A program made the translations under genes and the position numbers. Below the pieces are notes generated by a model, which had not been told where the DNA came from, did no database searches, and was given only the letters and a program-made list of their open reading frames with translations. From positions 2,776,501 to 2,840,500 of the forward strand of contig NZ_CAKLBX010000001.1 in NCBI RefSeq assembly GCF_920987055.1: a stretch of 64,000 nucleotides of DNA. The letters are read 5' to 3'. The DNA is from Novosphingobium sp. CECT 9465 (GTDB lineage Bacteria > Pseudomonadota > Alphaproteobacteria > Sphingomonadales > Sphingomonadaceae). Shown here piece by piece: positions 32,907 through 41,988 of this stretch. The number at the start of each line of letters is the position of its first letter. Within the stretch, counting starts at the first letter, position 1.

Positions 32907-33829
32907 CCCGGCATTTCCTCAATTTGACCGATGCTGGCGGCGATGCGATCGCCGCCATGCTGAATGACGCGCTTGATCGCAAGGCGGCGCGCGCCGGGGT
33001 GCCAAAGGGTACGCCAGATGCCGATGCCCCGCTGACCGGTCACTTGCTGGCAATGATGTTCGAGAAGAACTCTACCCGCACACGCGTCTCGTTTGACGTG
33101 GCCATGCGCCAGTTGGGCGGCGCGGCACTGATTCTCGACGCCGGGACGACGCAACTGGGCCGGGGCGAGACGATTGCCGATACCGCCCGCGTTCTCAGCC
33201 GCATGGCCGACGTGATCATGTTGCGGACCGACGATCACGCCAAAGTGGAAGAACTGGCCCGCCATGCCTCGGTGCCGGTGATCAATGGCCTGACCGATCT
33301 TTCACACCCGTGCCAGATCATGGCTGATCTGCTGACACTGATCGAACACGGCAAGGCGCTGCCCGGACTGGAATTGGCGTGGCTGGGCGACGGCAACAAC
33401 GTGTTGAATTCAATCGTCGAAGCGGCAGGACTGATGAAGTTCAACGTGAGGATCGGTGTGCCTGAAGGATACGAATCCGATGCATCCTTCATCGCGGCAG
33501 CAAACGCTGCTGGCGCCAATGTGCGTATCGTGCGCGACCCGCTGGAAGCCGCGCGCGGTGCGGATGTCGTGGTAGCCGACACCTGGATATCGATGGGACA
33601 GGCTCATGCCGAAGCCAAGCTGGCGGCGATGGCACCCTATCAGGTCAACGAAGCATTGATGGCCGTGGCCAAGCCCGATGCCTTGTTTTTGCACTGCCTA
33701 CCTGCGCATCGCGGCGAAGAAGTGACTGATGCCGTGATGGATGGGCCGCAGTCGGTCATCTGGGACGAGGCGGAGAACCGCATCCATGCGCAAAAGTCTA
33801 TCCTGCGCTGGGTCTTCGGACAGATTTGA
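32903..33829 (+). CDS. argF: Ornithine carbamoyltransferase
   Basis: A 308-residue transcarbamoylase. [20 protein letters not shown] carries the carbamoyl-phosphate-binding STRT motif; [12 protein letters not shown] and [17 protein letters not shown] complete the active site with the HCLP motif. It makes citrulline from ornithine. Its start overlaps the argD stop. Arginine genes argD-argF in tandem are typical for alphaproteobacteria. Confidence 0.96.
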   Translation: MTRHFLNLTDAGGDAIAAMLNDALDRKAARAGVPKGTPDADAPLTGHLLAMMFEKNSTRTRVSFDVAMRQLGGAALILDAGTTQLGRGETIADTARVLSRMADVIMLRTDDHAKVEELARHASVPVINGLTDLSHPCQIMADLLTLIEHGKALPGLELAWLGDGNNVLNSIVEAAGLMKFNVRIGVPEGYESDASFIAAANAAGANVRIVRDPLEAARGADVVVADTWISMGQAHAEAKLAAMAPYQVNEALMAVAKPDALFLHCLPAHRGEEVTDAVMDGPQSVIWDEAENRIHAQKSILRWVFGQI

Positions 33830-33839
33830 GAGACGCCGA

Positions 33840-34739
33840 GTGAGCGAACAGGACCAGCCGTCAACGGGTTTCGACCAGTTGCTCAACTTCACGCTGCCAG
33901 ACCGCGATGCGCGGGGGCGGGTCGTCCGGCTTGGGCCTGTGCTCGATACCATTCTGTCGGCGCACAGCTATCCGGCGCCGATCAGATGCCTGCTGGCCGA
34001 AGCGTTGACGGTGACGGCGTTGCTAGGGTCACTACTGAAGGACCAGGGCAGCCAGATGACCGTGCAGGCGCAGACCAAGGGTGGCGTTGTCGATCTGCTC
34101 GTCTGCGATTACCGCAATGGCGAGTTGCGTGGCTACGTCCGCCACGATCGGGCACGGTTGGACGAACTGGGGCCGGCGCCATCGCTGTTTGCGCTGTTTG
34201 GCGAAGGCTATCTCGCGATCACATTCGATCTGGCCGCAACCGGGCAGCGGTATCAGGGCGTGGTTCCGCTGGAAGGCAATTCCCTCGCCGAAGCCTGCGA
34301 GAAGTATTTCTACCAGTCTGAACAAGTGCCGACGCTTATCCGCGTCGGCATTGCCAATAGCGCCACCGGCTGCATTGCTGGCGGGCTGTTGCTGCAGCAC
34401 CTTCCCGAAGGCGAAGAGGGGCGAGAGCGGCTGCATGTGCAACTGGATCATGCTGAGTGGGAACATGTCTCGGTGCTGAGCGGCTCCGTGAAGGCGCAAG
34501 AACTTGTCGATCCTGCGCTCGACCTGGAAACGCTTGTCTGGCGCCTGTTCCACGAAGAGCGGGAAGTGAGAGTGGAGGCCGGGACGGCACTAAGCCGCGG
34601 TTGTCGCTGTACGATCGAACATTACCGCGATGTTCTTTCCCGATTTGCCGCTGTGGACCGGGAAGACATGAAAAACGATGATGGACTCATCGTGGTGGAT
34701 TGCGCTTTTTGCTCGCGCGAGTTCGAGATCAATCTCTAA
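33840..34739 (+). CDS. hslO: Redox-regulated chaperone Hsp33
   Basis: A 299-residue Hsp33. The N-terminal domain (about 10-230) contains the LLGSLLKDQGSQMTVQAQTK and LAITFDLAATGQRYQGVVPL segments. The C-terminal redox switch has the zinc Cys cluster CRC...CAFC (zinc site, about 265-294). Oxidation of the Cys releases zinc and activates holdase function. The GTG at 33840 follows argF by 10 bases, so the gene is probably in the arg operon. That pairing with argF is common in this group. Confidence 0.94.
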   Translation: MSEQDQPSTGFDQLLNFTLPDRDARGRVVRLGPVLDTILSAHSYPAPIRCLLAEALTVTALLGSLLKDQGSQMTVQAQTKGGVVDLLVCDYRNGELRGYVRHDRARLDELGPAPSLFALFGEGYLAITFDLAATGQRYQGVVPLEGNSLAEACEKYFYQSEQVPTLIRVGIANSATGCIAGGLLLQHLPEGEEGRERLHVQLDHAEWEHVSVLSGSVKAQELVDPALDLETLVWRLFHEEREVRVEAGTALSRGCRCTIEHYRDVLSRFAAVDREDMKNDDGLIVVDCAFCSREFEINL

Positions 34740-34883
34740 CGATAGTGCATCCCAACAATTCTAACAGAACTTTTCACATTTCATCGATGCCATGCGCCGT
34801 TTCACCGCAATCACAGCAATGATATATGCGCGCGGGTGAGCAAGCCCACAGCGTGCAGCGCTGGTGGTGTGAAAGAACGCGTT

Positions 34884-35315
34884 ATGGCTATAAAGTCTTG
34901 GAAAATAAGCTCGGTGGCGCGGGCAAGCACGATGGCCCTGTGCTTCGGCATGGCGCTTATTGCCGTGTGCGGAAGTGCGCAGGAACCGGCACTTGCCATG
35001 CTGGATCGACTGGAACCTGGTTTGTGGGCGATCGTACCTCAGGGGTCGAAGACCGCCAAAGCCGGGATCTGCATCGATAACGGGCGCAAGCTCATCCAGA
35101 TTCGTCACTCCGGCCAAACCTGCCGTCAGTTCGTCATCGAGGATTCACCGGGTACGGTGACGGTACAATACACCTGCCCCGCCAACGGTTATGGGCATAC
35201 GCGATTGCGTTTCGAAAATACGAGACTGGCACAAGTTGAAACGCAAGGAATCGAAAGCGGCCTGCCATTCAACTTTTCAGCAGAAGCGCGGCGCATCGGC
35301 CCATGCAGGCGTTGA
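34884..35315 (+). CDS. Exported DUF3617-like protein
   Basis: A 143-residue protein with a signal peptide (about 1-38, ending near GSAQEPALA) and a small domain that has LEPGLW plus three Cys (ICIDNG, QTCRQF, YTCPA) and a further IGPC. That pattern matches the DUF3617 family of exported proteins of unknown function. The ATG at 34884 is selected; an earlier GTG at 34836 would extend an already complete signal peptide. No clear operon partner. Confidence 0.65.
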   Translation: MAIKSWKISSVARASTMALCFGMALIAVCGSAQEPALAMLDRLEPGLWAIVPQGSKTAKAGICIDNGRKLIQIRHSGQTCRQFVIEDSPGTVTVQYTCPANGYGHTRLRFENTRLAQVETQGIESGLPFNFSAEARRIGPCRR

Positions 35316-35384
35316 TCGGTCCACGTCGCATCCTTTGCAGTCGACCCATTGCATCGCGCGCCAGCGGAAGCTAGCCCATCGGGC

Positions 35385-36086
35385 ATGTCATTCTCCAATA
35401 CGACCACCCATTCACCACTCGCCGTCGTCCTGCTTTCCGGCGGCCTCGATTCGATGGTCTGCACCGCACTCGCGCAGGAACGAGGCTTCCGCATCCTTGC
35501 GCTGACCATCGACTATAACCAGCGCCACAGGATCGAGCTTGACGCAGCCGATCGCATCGCCAAGCGACTGGGCGTTGAACGCCACGTAATTTTGCCCCTC
35601 GATCTGCGGCAGTTCGGCGGCTCCGCATTGACCGATAATATCGCTGTCCCGAAAGATGGCGTCGGCAAAGACATCCCGGTCACTTACGTTCCGGCACGCA
35701 ATCTCATTTTCCTATCCCTCGCATTGGCGTGGGCGGAGGCTGCCGGGGCCAACGATCTGTTCATCGGGGTAAATGCGCTGGACTATTCCGGTTATCCCGA
35801 TTGTCGCCCGGAATTCATCAGCGGGTTTGAATCACTAGCTCGCACTGCAACCAAGATTGGTAGCGAGGGGGGAACAGTTACGGTGCATGCGCCGCTGCAA
35901 CACCTGAAGAAATCCGAAATAGCTCTTGAAGCAGCACGGCTGGGCCTGGAGACAGGGGAAAGCTGGTCCTGCTATGATCCGCTAGCGGATGGGACGGCTT
36001 GTGGTGTGTGTGACAGTTGCCGCCTGCGACGTGCAGGATTTGCCGAAGCGGGCCTTGAAGATGACACCCGATACGGCTCCGCCTGA
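35385..36086 (+). CDS. queC: 7-cyano-7-deazaguanine synthase QueC
   Basis: A 233-residue ATP-dependent enzyme of queuosine/deazapurine biosynthesis; it converts 7-carboxy-7-deazaguanine to preQ0. The PP-loop SGGLDSMVC (about 19-27), NQRHRIEL and the zinc-binding [14 protein letters not shown] at the C-terminus are clear. No queD, queE or queF is in the window. The start ATG at 35385 follows the domain start. A perfect 15-bp hairpin lies just after the stop. Confidence 0.95.
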   Translation: MSFSNTTTHSPLAVVLLSGGLDSMVCTALAQERGFRILALTIDYNQRHRIELDAADRIAKRLGVERHVILPLDLRQFGGSALTDNIAVPKDGVGKDIPVTYVPARNLIFLSLALAWAEAAGANDLFIGVNALDYSGYPDCRPEFISGFESLARTATKIGSEGGTVTVHAPLQHLKKSEIALEAARLGLETGESWSCYDPLADGTACGVCDSCRLRRAGFAEAGLEDDTRYGSA

Positions 36087-36108
36087 GAATATTCAGGCTA
36101 CCAACATG

Positions 36109-36144
36109 CCCACGCTCGCTTGACGCTGCTCAAGCGAGCGTGGG
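36109..36144. terminator. Perfect hairpin between queC and sodC
   Basis: CCCACGCTCGCTTGA (36109-36123) and TCAAGCGAGCGTGGG (36130-36144) pair over 15 bp with a 6-base loop. It lies between convergent genes. There is no T-run on either side, so it may work as a roadblock or an mRNA stabiliser. Confidence 0.6.
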
Positions 36145-36178
36145 AAGAAACCCCACCAACGTCGATGGTGGCTTCAAA

Positions 36179-36718
36179 TTAGCGGGCGTTGCGGACAAGC
36201 ACTCCGCAGGCGATACGTCCGCCACTGTTACCGCTTGGATCAGTCTTGTAATCGTCAGCGGCCGCATGAAGAACGACTGCGGTGCCGTCGCCATCAAAAA
36301 TGGTGGGGGATAGAACCGCAACACTCCCAGCAAGCGGGGTGTCTAGCGTCCCGCTGCCATCCGACAGGACGACAACATTTGGCAAATCGCCGATGTGCGG
36401 CCCCGCCGGATTCAGGCTGCCATGCTGATGAGCGCCGGGGTTCAGATGCCCGCCTGCCGTCGTAAAGCCTGGCGCTTCACACTTGCCGGTCATGTGAAGG
36501 TGTATGCCGTGGTCGCCTGGGGTCTGACCCGCTATGCTTACCCGCAAAAGCACACTTGAACCCTGATCGACAATCTCGGCGGTTCCAATGCCTTTGCCTG
36601 CGGCATCTGCCAGAACAGCCCGTCCAATAACAGGCATCGATCCTTCCGCAGGCGTGGTCGCACATCCCCCCAGCAGAGACGCCGTTATCAACGCTATGAC
36701 GGGAATTTTCTTGTTCAT
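36179..36718 (-). CDS. sodC: Superoxide dismutase [Cu-Zn], lipoprotein form
   Basis: A 179-residue periplasmic or outer-membrane-anchored enzyme. The lipobox LLGGC ends a ~19-residue signal. Copper/zinc ligands are visible in GDHGIHLHMTGKCEAPGF, GGHLNPGAHQHG and the later ADDY region. It converts superoxide to peroxide and oxygen. The ATG at 36718 is chosen over longer frames because the signal peptide begins there. It is convergent with queC. Confidence 0.94.
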   Translation of the reverse strand: MNKKIPVIALITASLLGGCATTPAEGSMPVIGRAVLADAAGKGIGTAEIVDQGSSVLLRVSIAGQTPGDHGIHLHMTGKCEAPGFTTAGGHLNPGAHQHGSLNPAGPHIGDLPNVVVLSDGSGTLDTPLAGSVAVLSPTIFDGDGTAVVLHAAADDYKTDPSGNSGGRIACGVLVRNAR

Positions 36719-36756
36719 GGATGATCTCCGCAAAATCGACTTACGGAGTTCATAAC

Positions 36757-36788
36757 GAAAAAGGGGCCGGATTTCTCCAGCCCCTTTC
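36757..36788 (-). terminator. Intrinsic terminator of the OmpA-family gene
   Basis: On the - strand GAAAGGGGC and GCCCCTTTTT form a stem of about 8-9 bp with a loop near TGGAGAAATCCG, ending in a T-run. It lies just after the OmpA-family stop at 36811. Confidence 0.7.
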
Positions 36789-36810
36789 AAAATTCGGCGT
36801 TATCCGAAAA

Positions 36811-37893
36811 TTACATGCCCGAACCCGGACCGTACGTGATTTCCACGCGACGGTTCTGAAGTTCACGCACACCGTCCGCAGTTGGAACGCGCGGATTGGC
36901 TTCACCGAATGCTTGGCTCGTGATCGAACCATCGGGGATGCCATGCGAAGTCAGGTAAGACCGGACCGACACGTTGCGGCGTTCCGAAAGAGCCTGGTTG
37001 TACTTGGCAGTACCCGAACGGTCAGCATAACCGGCGAGCATGATCGGCACACTGGCGCAGTTTCCGTAAGCGGTAACGGCATTATCCAGAATGGTCGAAG
37101 CTTCCGGCGTGATGTCCGACTTATCCCAGTCGAAGAACACGATGTACGGACCCTTGTTGCAGACCACTGCTGGCGGCGGCGGGGGAGGCGGCGGCGGGGG
37201 AGGCGGCGGCGGGGGAGGCGGCGGGGGAGCAGCTTCCTCGACCGGGGCAGCGCCACCGAAGTTGTAGGTCAACGTACCCAAAAGCGAATGCGACCGGAAA
37301 CGCGTACGAACGTTTGTGCCTGCGTTATTCACCAGGTCAATGTGATCCTGGTTGAAGAAACGATACTTCAGGCCAACGTCAACATTGTCGCTGAGCGGAG
37401 TGCGGATACCGGCAAGAGCCTGCCAGGCAAAGCCGGTATCGGAGTCCACGAGGCTGCGAGCGACATCGTTATAGATCACAGCAACCTTGGTGCGGGCAAC
37501 GCCAACGCCACCACCCACAAAACCCTGGAGACCGTCATCGGGACCAAAGTCGAGCAGACCATTGACCATGAAGCTCAAAGCTTCAGCGCCGCCGCCAAAC
37601 TGGCTGTCAACGCGGGTAGCCGTCGGTGAATCGTATCCCTTTTCTTCCGCACGACGATAGCTGACTTCGCTTTCGAGGCGGAAGCCACCGAAATCGTAAC
37701 CAACGATACCACCGAAGTCGTAGCCGTTTCGCGTATCAAGCACGCCAAGTTGACCAGAACCCGTAAGGTTCTCGATGTCCTCGACAATCATCGCGCCTGC
37801 TTCAGCTTCGACGTACCAAGAATCATCGCGCGCAAGCGCTGGCGATGCCAAGGCAGTCGAGGCCAAGGCTACGCCCAGGACCAGTTTCCGCAT
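36811..37893 (-). CDS. OmpA-family outer membrane protein
   Basis: A 360-residue protein with a 22-residue signal (MRKLVLGVALASTALASPAL then A-R), an N-terminal 8-strand beta-barrel (about 23-205) and a long proline-rich hinge (a run of about 20 prolines near residue 220-240). The C-terminal OmpA peptidoglycan-binding domain (about 250-360) has FFDWDKSDITPEA and the LAGYADRSGTAKYNQALSER motif. It links the outer membrane to the cell wall. The long uninterrupted polyproline hinge is notable but known in sphingomonads. The 193-base upstream gap should hold its promoter. Confidence 0.94.
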   Translation of the reverse strand: MRKLVLGVALASTALASPALARDDSWYVEAEAGAMIVEDIENLTGSGQLGVLDTRNGYDFGGIVGYDFGGFRLESEVSYRRAEEKGYDSPTATRVDSQFGGGAEALSFMVNGLLDFGPDDGLQGFVGGGVGVARTKVAVIYNDVARSLVDSDTGFAWQALAGIRTPLSDNVDVGLKYRFFNQDHIDLVNNAGTNVRTRFRSHSLLGTLTYNFGGAAPVEEAAPPPPPPPPPPPPPPPPPPPAVVCNKGPYIVFFDWDKSDITPEASTILDNAVTAYGNCASVPIMLAGYADRSGTAKYNQALSERRNVSVRSYLTSHGIPDGSITSQAFGEANPRVPTADGVRELQNRRVEITYGPGSGM

Positions 37894-38086
37894 TATAGTT
37901 TCCCCTTTTAGCGACATCATGCCACGTCGTGCAGGCTGTCTACCGGTTACAAAGTGGTCATGCAAGCGGACAAACACACTGACTGTTGCACGAATACAAC
38001 GAACTGAAACCGTTGTGACCTGCAATATGGCAGCTGTAGGCGCCCTCATGTGCCGTAGGAATGTTGCAGTTGCGTTTTGGTTCCAA

Positions 38087-38545
38087 TCACGTTGACGAAA
38101 TTATGCCGATTTCTTCAAGAGCGGTCAACAGAGCTGCCAGACATGATCGAGCTTCTATGTCCACGGTGCTTCCTCCGGTAGCCAGAAGTGGCGCCGCGAC
38201 GAGCGACCAGCCATCCGAATAGTACCGGTAGGCGTTGATGGTGCGATCGAGCAATCGCATACCTTGGCGCGGTTGAACGAACCTCCAACCGCCTTGGGTC
38301 CATCCGCCAATCCTGTCGACTTCCCCGACGAATGCACCCGTAGCGTCAGGTCCGACGATCCAGGCCATTCCGACTTCGGGATCGGTCGGTGGTATGGAGG
38401 TTATTCCCTCGACAGCGCCGGGCAGAAGGAAATCCAACGTCACCAGCGCCTCGTTGACCGTCGTTTCCTTCTGGGCCTGGCCTGCAAAAAGCATGGGCAG
38501 CCCAAGGCAGGGTGTTGCAGTTGAGTAACTAAGGAGTTCAGGCAT
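38087..38545 (-). CDS. DUF2793 protein, last gene of the GTA cluster
   Basis: A 152-residue protein. The N-terminal GLPMLFAGQAQKETTVNEAL is the DUF2793 signature, typical of proteins at the end of phage-like and GTA tail modules; a C-terminal IEARSCLAALLTALEEIGII helix closes it. The function is unknown; fibre or host-range roles are guessed. The ATG at 38545 has AAAGG 8 bases upstream and is chosen over a GTG at 38554. It follows gp15 by 25 bases. Confidence 0.8.
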   Translation of the reverse strand: MPELLSYSTATPCLGLPMLFAGQAQKETTVNEALVTLDFLLPGAVEGITSIPPTDPEVGMAWIVGPDATGAFVGEVDRIGGWTQGGWRFVQPRQGMRLLDRTINAYRYYSDGWSLVAAPLLATGGSTVDIEARSCLAALLTALEEIGIISST

Positions 38546-38570
38546 TTCATTCACCTTTCAGGCAAAGGGT

Positions 38571-40769
38571 TCATGCTGGAATTTCGACAATCAGCGGCAA
38601 TGAACGGGACTGGCGACCCACTTGCCGAATCGCGAACACCTGCTCCGTTGCGCTGGACCGAAGTTCGGTGAAAAGTGCGGGCGAAATGACCAAAGACGAT
38701 GATGCCGTTTGCCATATCTTCAGTGGGTTATCGGCTGCTCCAAAACTGATCTCCCACAGCTCGGCACTTTCATTCAGTGGGACGTCGACATCATCGAGCC
38801 AGCGCCACGCGCCGCGGGCGCGGCGGACCCAACGCAATTCGGCACCGCCATCGATCGTGCGGATCGCCTGTGCGTGAACAGGAGCGAGAGGGCGCAGCGT
38901 CAGCCCTGCATTTCCGATGGTACAAGTCGCTGGCTCAACATCGCCTCTGCCGATCGCAACAATCTCGTTGCCGGGCGTGTCGCCGATCAAGGCGGCAGCC
39001 ACCGTCAACAGTCTATCGTCAATCAGCGCGAACGGCTCGCCAGTCACGTGGCTGGTAATCGCATGTTCGGTGCCGCCGCGGCCTCTCAACAACCCGGAAA
39101 GCCGCCAGGTTTTCACGCCAACCTTTTCGGCGAACGCGAATTGAATCATCTCGGAACCGAGCAAGGCCATGTTGGCGCCCTGCATGATCTGCGCCCAAGT
39201 GACCGTTTCCAAGAAGAAATCTACGGATGCGAGTTCCACATCCACGTGGTTGCAAGCATCGAACAGAAGAGGCGTACCACCTTGCAGAACCTCCGTGGCG
39301 ATGCCTGCCACTGCGCGTCGCCGTCCAGTAGCGGGCAGAGGCTCCATTGCGCCGTCAAAGCGGCGAACGAACAGTGCCGCTCCGGTCCAGCCGCCGGTCA
39401 AGGATGTCGCAGCAACTCTTACAGCCGGCCCCGCACCATCGCTCAAACCATCCCATGGGATTTCGAACGCCGCCAGCACCGTTGGTGTCGCCAGCAAGTC
39501 GCTGCTCTGGTTCGCCCGACCGGAATCAGCGACATAGCTGACTGGTGGCGATCCCGGCACTGCCAGCAGATCAAGCATGACCCCGTCGGCCTGCCACTCC
39601 CACTGGTCGATGCGCCAGATCCCATCTGCCACAGGTGTTCGAACCATGGCACCTGGCCCGATCGATCCTTCAATCTCGCTGGCCCGATATCGCAGGGTAT
39701 CCCGCGGCATTGTAAACCGCCGGGCGGCGCGGTCGGCCAGAACCCTCGCGTCTGCGGCGGCAAGAGCCGCAGGAAGTTCGATAACCGAAACATCGCCCAG
39801 TCCGCTACGACCGACGCTGCGCTGCAACCCCGGCTGGTAGTCACGAGCTATGTCATAGTATCGGATTGCGCACTGCCGGGCTGAAGGCAAAGCCTCGCGC
39901 CGCCGCGCCCACCCTTCTGTTTTGGCGTCCTCCGCAGTTTCACCCCCCGCCACAGGGTTGGGAAGCATTGCAGGCAGAACGGTCGGCGATCCTTCAGCCA
40001 GCGCAAACGCCAAGGCTTCAGCTTCAACCCTGCAGGACATTGGCGTCACTTCGGACAACGTAGCCAATGCGTCACCAATGGTGCCCTGATCGATCGTGAA
40101 ACCATGCACCACCGCAGTCGACAACGCTTTGGCGTCGGCGCCCGGCAAAAGTGCATCAATCACGTCCACCATTGATACGATGCCATCATCAGCAATGATT
40201 TCCATCGTCACTGAAGGCATGCGATTGCCGAAATCTGCCAGTTCAAGATCCTCGAATACCGCATAGGCCAGTCCGCGATAGGCAGGGTTGCGCCAGAACC
40301 CCTCAGCTTGAGCGAGCAGCGGATCGGCGGGCTGGTCACCATGACCGGAATGGATGCGCAATTGCCCGCCGACCTTGAGATCGCCGGCTTCGCCGCGCAG
40401 CAGATTACCGTCTGCCCAGATGCGGCCAATTCCGGCAATTGGCCTGCTCGCAACTGCAACCGCAAAAGATACGGTATAGCTGTAGCTGGTCGTCGAAGGC
40501 CTTCCCTTTCCACCGCTCGAACTTTCCCGATGCTCGACCAGTTCGGTTGCCCAGATTACCGTTCCTGACGTGCGGATGCGGCCAAAATGTAGTGGAAGCG
40601 CCGATCCATAGCTCGAAGTCTGCACCGACAATTCCTTGAGCCTCGGCCCTTCGATCTTGCGGTTGCCAATGATGCTGGAATCGACCTGCCGTCCGATCAA
40701 TGCGCCGATCGCGCCGCCAAGCGGTCCACCCAGAACCGTGCCGACAGCGGAAAGAACCAGGGTTGCCAT
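38571..40769 (-). CDS. GTA megatron/tail hub protein (gp15 homologue, short form)
   Basis: A 732-residue protein. The start MATLVLSAVGTVLGGPLGGA and FGNRMPSVTMEIIADDG correspond to the N-terminal part of RcGTA gp15, and the C-terminal portion resembles phage tail-fibre-binding regions. RcGTA gp15 is about 1,300 aa; the TIM-barrel-like insert expected after the first ~210 residues is not visible, so this protein is far shorter. It probably forms the tail tip and carries receptor-binding fibres. The ATG at 40769 is taken; a TTG at 40778 overlaps the gp14 stop. Confidence 0.82.
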   Translation of the reverse strand: MATLVLSAVGTVLGGPLGGAIGALIGRQVDSSIIGNRKIEGPRLKELSVQTSSYGSALPLHFGRIRTSGTVIWATELVEHRESSSGGKGRPSTTSYSYTVSFAVAVASRPIAGIGRIWADGNLLRGEAGDLKVGGQLRIHSGHGDQPADPLLAQAEGFWRNPAYRGLAYAVFEDLELADFGNRMPSVTMEIIADDGIVSMVDVIDALLPGADAKALSTAVVHGFTIDQGTIGDALATLSEVTPMSCRVEAEALAFALAEGSPTVLPAMLPNPVAGGETAEDAKTEGWARRREALPSARQCAIRYYDIARDYQPGLQRSVGRSGLGDVSVIELPAALAAADARVLADRAARRFTMPRDTLRYRASEIEGSIGPGAMVRTPVADGIWRIDQWEWQADGVMLDLLAVPGSPPVSYVADSGRANQSSDLLATPTVLAAFEIPWDGLSDGAGPAVRVAATSLTGGWTGAALFVRRFDGAMEPLPATGRRRAVAGIATEVLQGGTPLLFDACNHVDVELASVDFFLETVTWAQIMQGANMALLGSEMIQFAFAEKVGVKTWRLSGLLRGRGGTEHAITSHVTGEPFALIDDRLLTVAAALIGDTPGNEIVAIGRGDVEPATCTIGNAGLTLRPLAPVHAQAIRTIDGGAELRWVRRARGAWRWLDDVDVPLNESAELWEISFGAADNPLKIWQTASSSLVISPALFTELRSSATEQVFAIRQVGRQSRSLPLIVEIPA

Positions 40770-40774
40770 GACGA

Positions 40775-41170
40775 TCAATGCTCCTTGTCAGCAAGTTGCC
40801 ATTGCCGGGCAATCGGCCAGCTCAACGGCGCAGGCATGAAGGTAACGCGCCCCAGCCCTGCGTGCGCATGCACGTACCCGCCCGGCACCGCGATCAGCAG
40901 GTGCGGCTGGACGGGATTGACCATGCACAGGATGACATCGCCGTCCTGCGCCACGGGGATGAGGTTGCTTGCTTCAGCGTGGTGAAGCCACTGCGCGACG
41001 GATATCGAACGTAGCGAATATCCCTCCGGCGGTCTGGCCGAATACCCGGCGTGGCGCAGCACCTGCGCCACCAGCCCGACGCAATCGAGTCCGCCTTCGA
41101 CAGTCCGCCCGTTCAGCCGGAACCGCGTTCCGACCAGTTCGAGAGCCACTACAGCGAGCTGGGTGTTCAC
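40775..41170 (-). CDS. GTA tail peptidase (gp14 homologue, NlpC/P60 type)
   Basis: A 131-residue protein. Catalytic Cys is in GGLDCVGL, and the His is in YVHAHAGLGRV; the third polar residue is not certain. It is the GTA peptidase that cuts peptidoglycan during delivery. It starts at a GTG; the start overlaps the gp13 stop by 4 bases, and the next gene (gp15) begins at its end. Confidence 0.88.
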   Translation of the reverse strand: MNTQLAVVALELVGTRFRLNGRTVEGGLDCVGLVAQVLRHAGYSARPPEGYSLRSISVAQWLHHAEASNLIPVAQDGDVILCMVNPVQPHLLIAVPGGYVHAHAGLGRVTFMPAPLSWPIARQWQLADKEH

Positions 41171-41988
41171 CCCTGCGCTCCGGGGTATCGCGTCAGCAGA
41201 TCGTTACCCGGCAAAAACGGTTCGCCCTGAAAATTCACGGCATTGCCGAACCTGTCAGCACAAGTCGCAATCGTATGATCGCAACCTTCGCGCAGAATCA
41301 CCTGCATCCCTGCGGTCGCATCGTCCGAAAGCGGCCGTTCCAGCACCAGCCACGCCTCGTCAACTGACTGGACACGTACAAGCAAGCCCGCATCGGCACC
41401 ATCGACCGCACGCAGCCAGCCAAAATCGAAACTTGCAGCGTCGGCGATTCCGGCAATCTTCACCCATTGCCGATCAGCGGAGACTTCAACCACTTCGGCA
41501 TCACGCGTGAACCGAGCGGCGGAAAGAGTGCAGCCCTCCCCGCAAAACTCGGCCCGGCAGCTGGGAGAAGTCCGGGGCACGATCTGGCGGGCCAACATGT
41601 GCTTGATCGATTGCAACTCCGCCGAAAAAGTCGTCCCTTCACGTCCCACCGATCCGATCGTGCCGGTAAACAGCGTTTCGGCCTCCAGCGTTTCCCAATC
41701 CACCAGCCCCATTGAAACGCGGGCACCATCGAACCGGCCTGCTGCAAGATCGGCCTCGCCGATGGCATCGTGGCTCATCGCGCCCTGGACTTCGGCGGAA
41801 TCCGGTTCGAACGTGGCCGTCCGGCGCACAGCCGAAGGCACCATGCCCGGTGCCGTTCGGTGACGCAGTCCGGCAAACACCAGATCACGGTCATGTCCAG
41901 TCAGCCCCAGCGTGATGCCGTCGCACCGCTCGATCCGCCACCACACCGCCACCGTCTCCAGCGCCTGGCTGAACCAGGTCCTGCTCAT
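41167..41988 (-). CDS. GTA tail hub protein (gp13 homologue, DUF2163)
   Basis: A 273-residue protein. The DUF2163 N-terminal half (about 1-160) and the C-terminal half with Cys clusters (SPSCRAEFCGEGCTL, then GCDHTIATCADRFGN) fit the phage BR0599/GTA gp13 family, in which four Cys bind an Fe-S cluster. It forms the baseplate hub. All four candidate Cys of the cluster are present. It overlaps gp12 and gp14 by 4 bases each. Confidence 0.88.
   Translation of the reverse strand: MSRTWFSQALETVAVWWRIERCDGITLGLTGHDRDLVFAGLRHRTAPGMVPSAVRRTATFEPDSAEVQGAMSHDAIGEADLAAGRFDGARVSMGLVDWETLEAETLFTGTIGSVGREGTTFSAELQSIKHMLARQIVPRTSPSCRAEFCGEGCTLSAARFTRDAEVVEVSADRQWVKIAGIADAASFDFGWLRAVDGADAGLLVRVQSVDEAWLVLERPLSDDATAGMQVILREGCDHTIATCADRFGNAVNFQGEPFLPGNDLLTRYPGAQG

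Noticed and set aside
35316..35384. preQ1 riboswitch before queC
   Set aside because: The 69-base gap shows no convincing preQ1 aptamer, and QueC is not usually controlled that way here.
38709..39884. + strand ORF of 391 codons opposite gp15
   Set aside because: Antisense to a recognised tail protein; no ribosome-binding site or domain.
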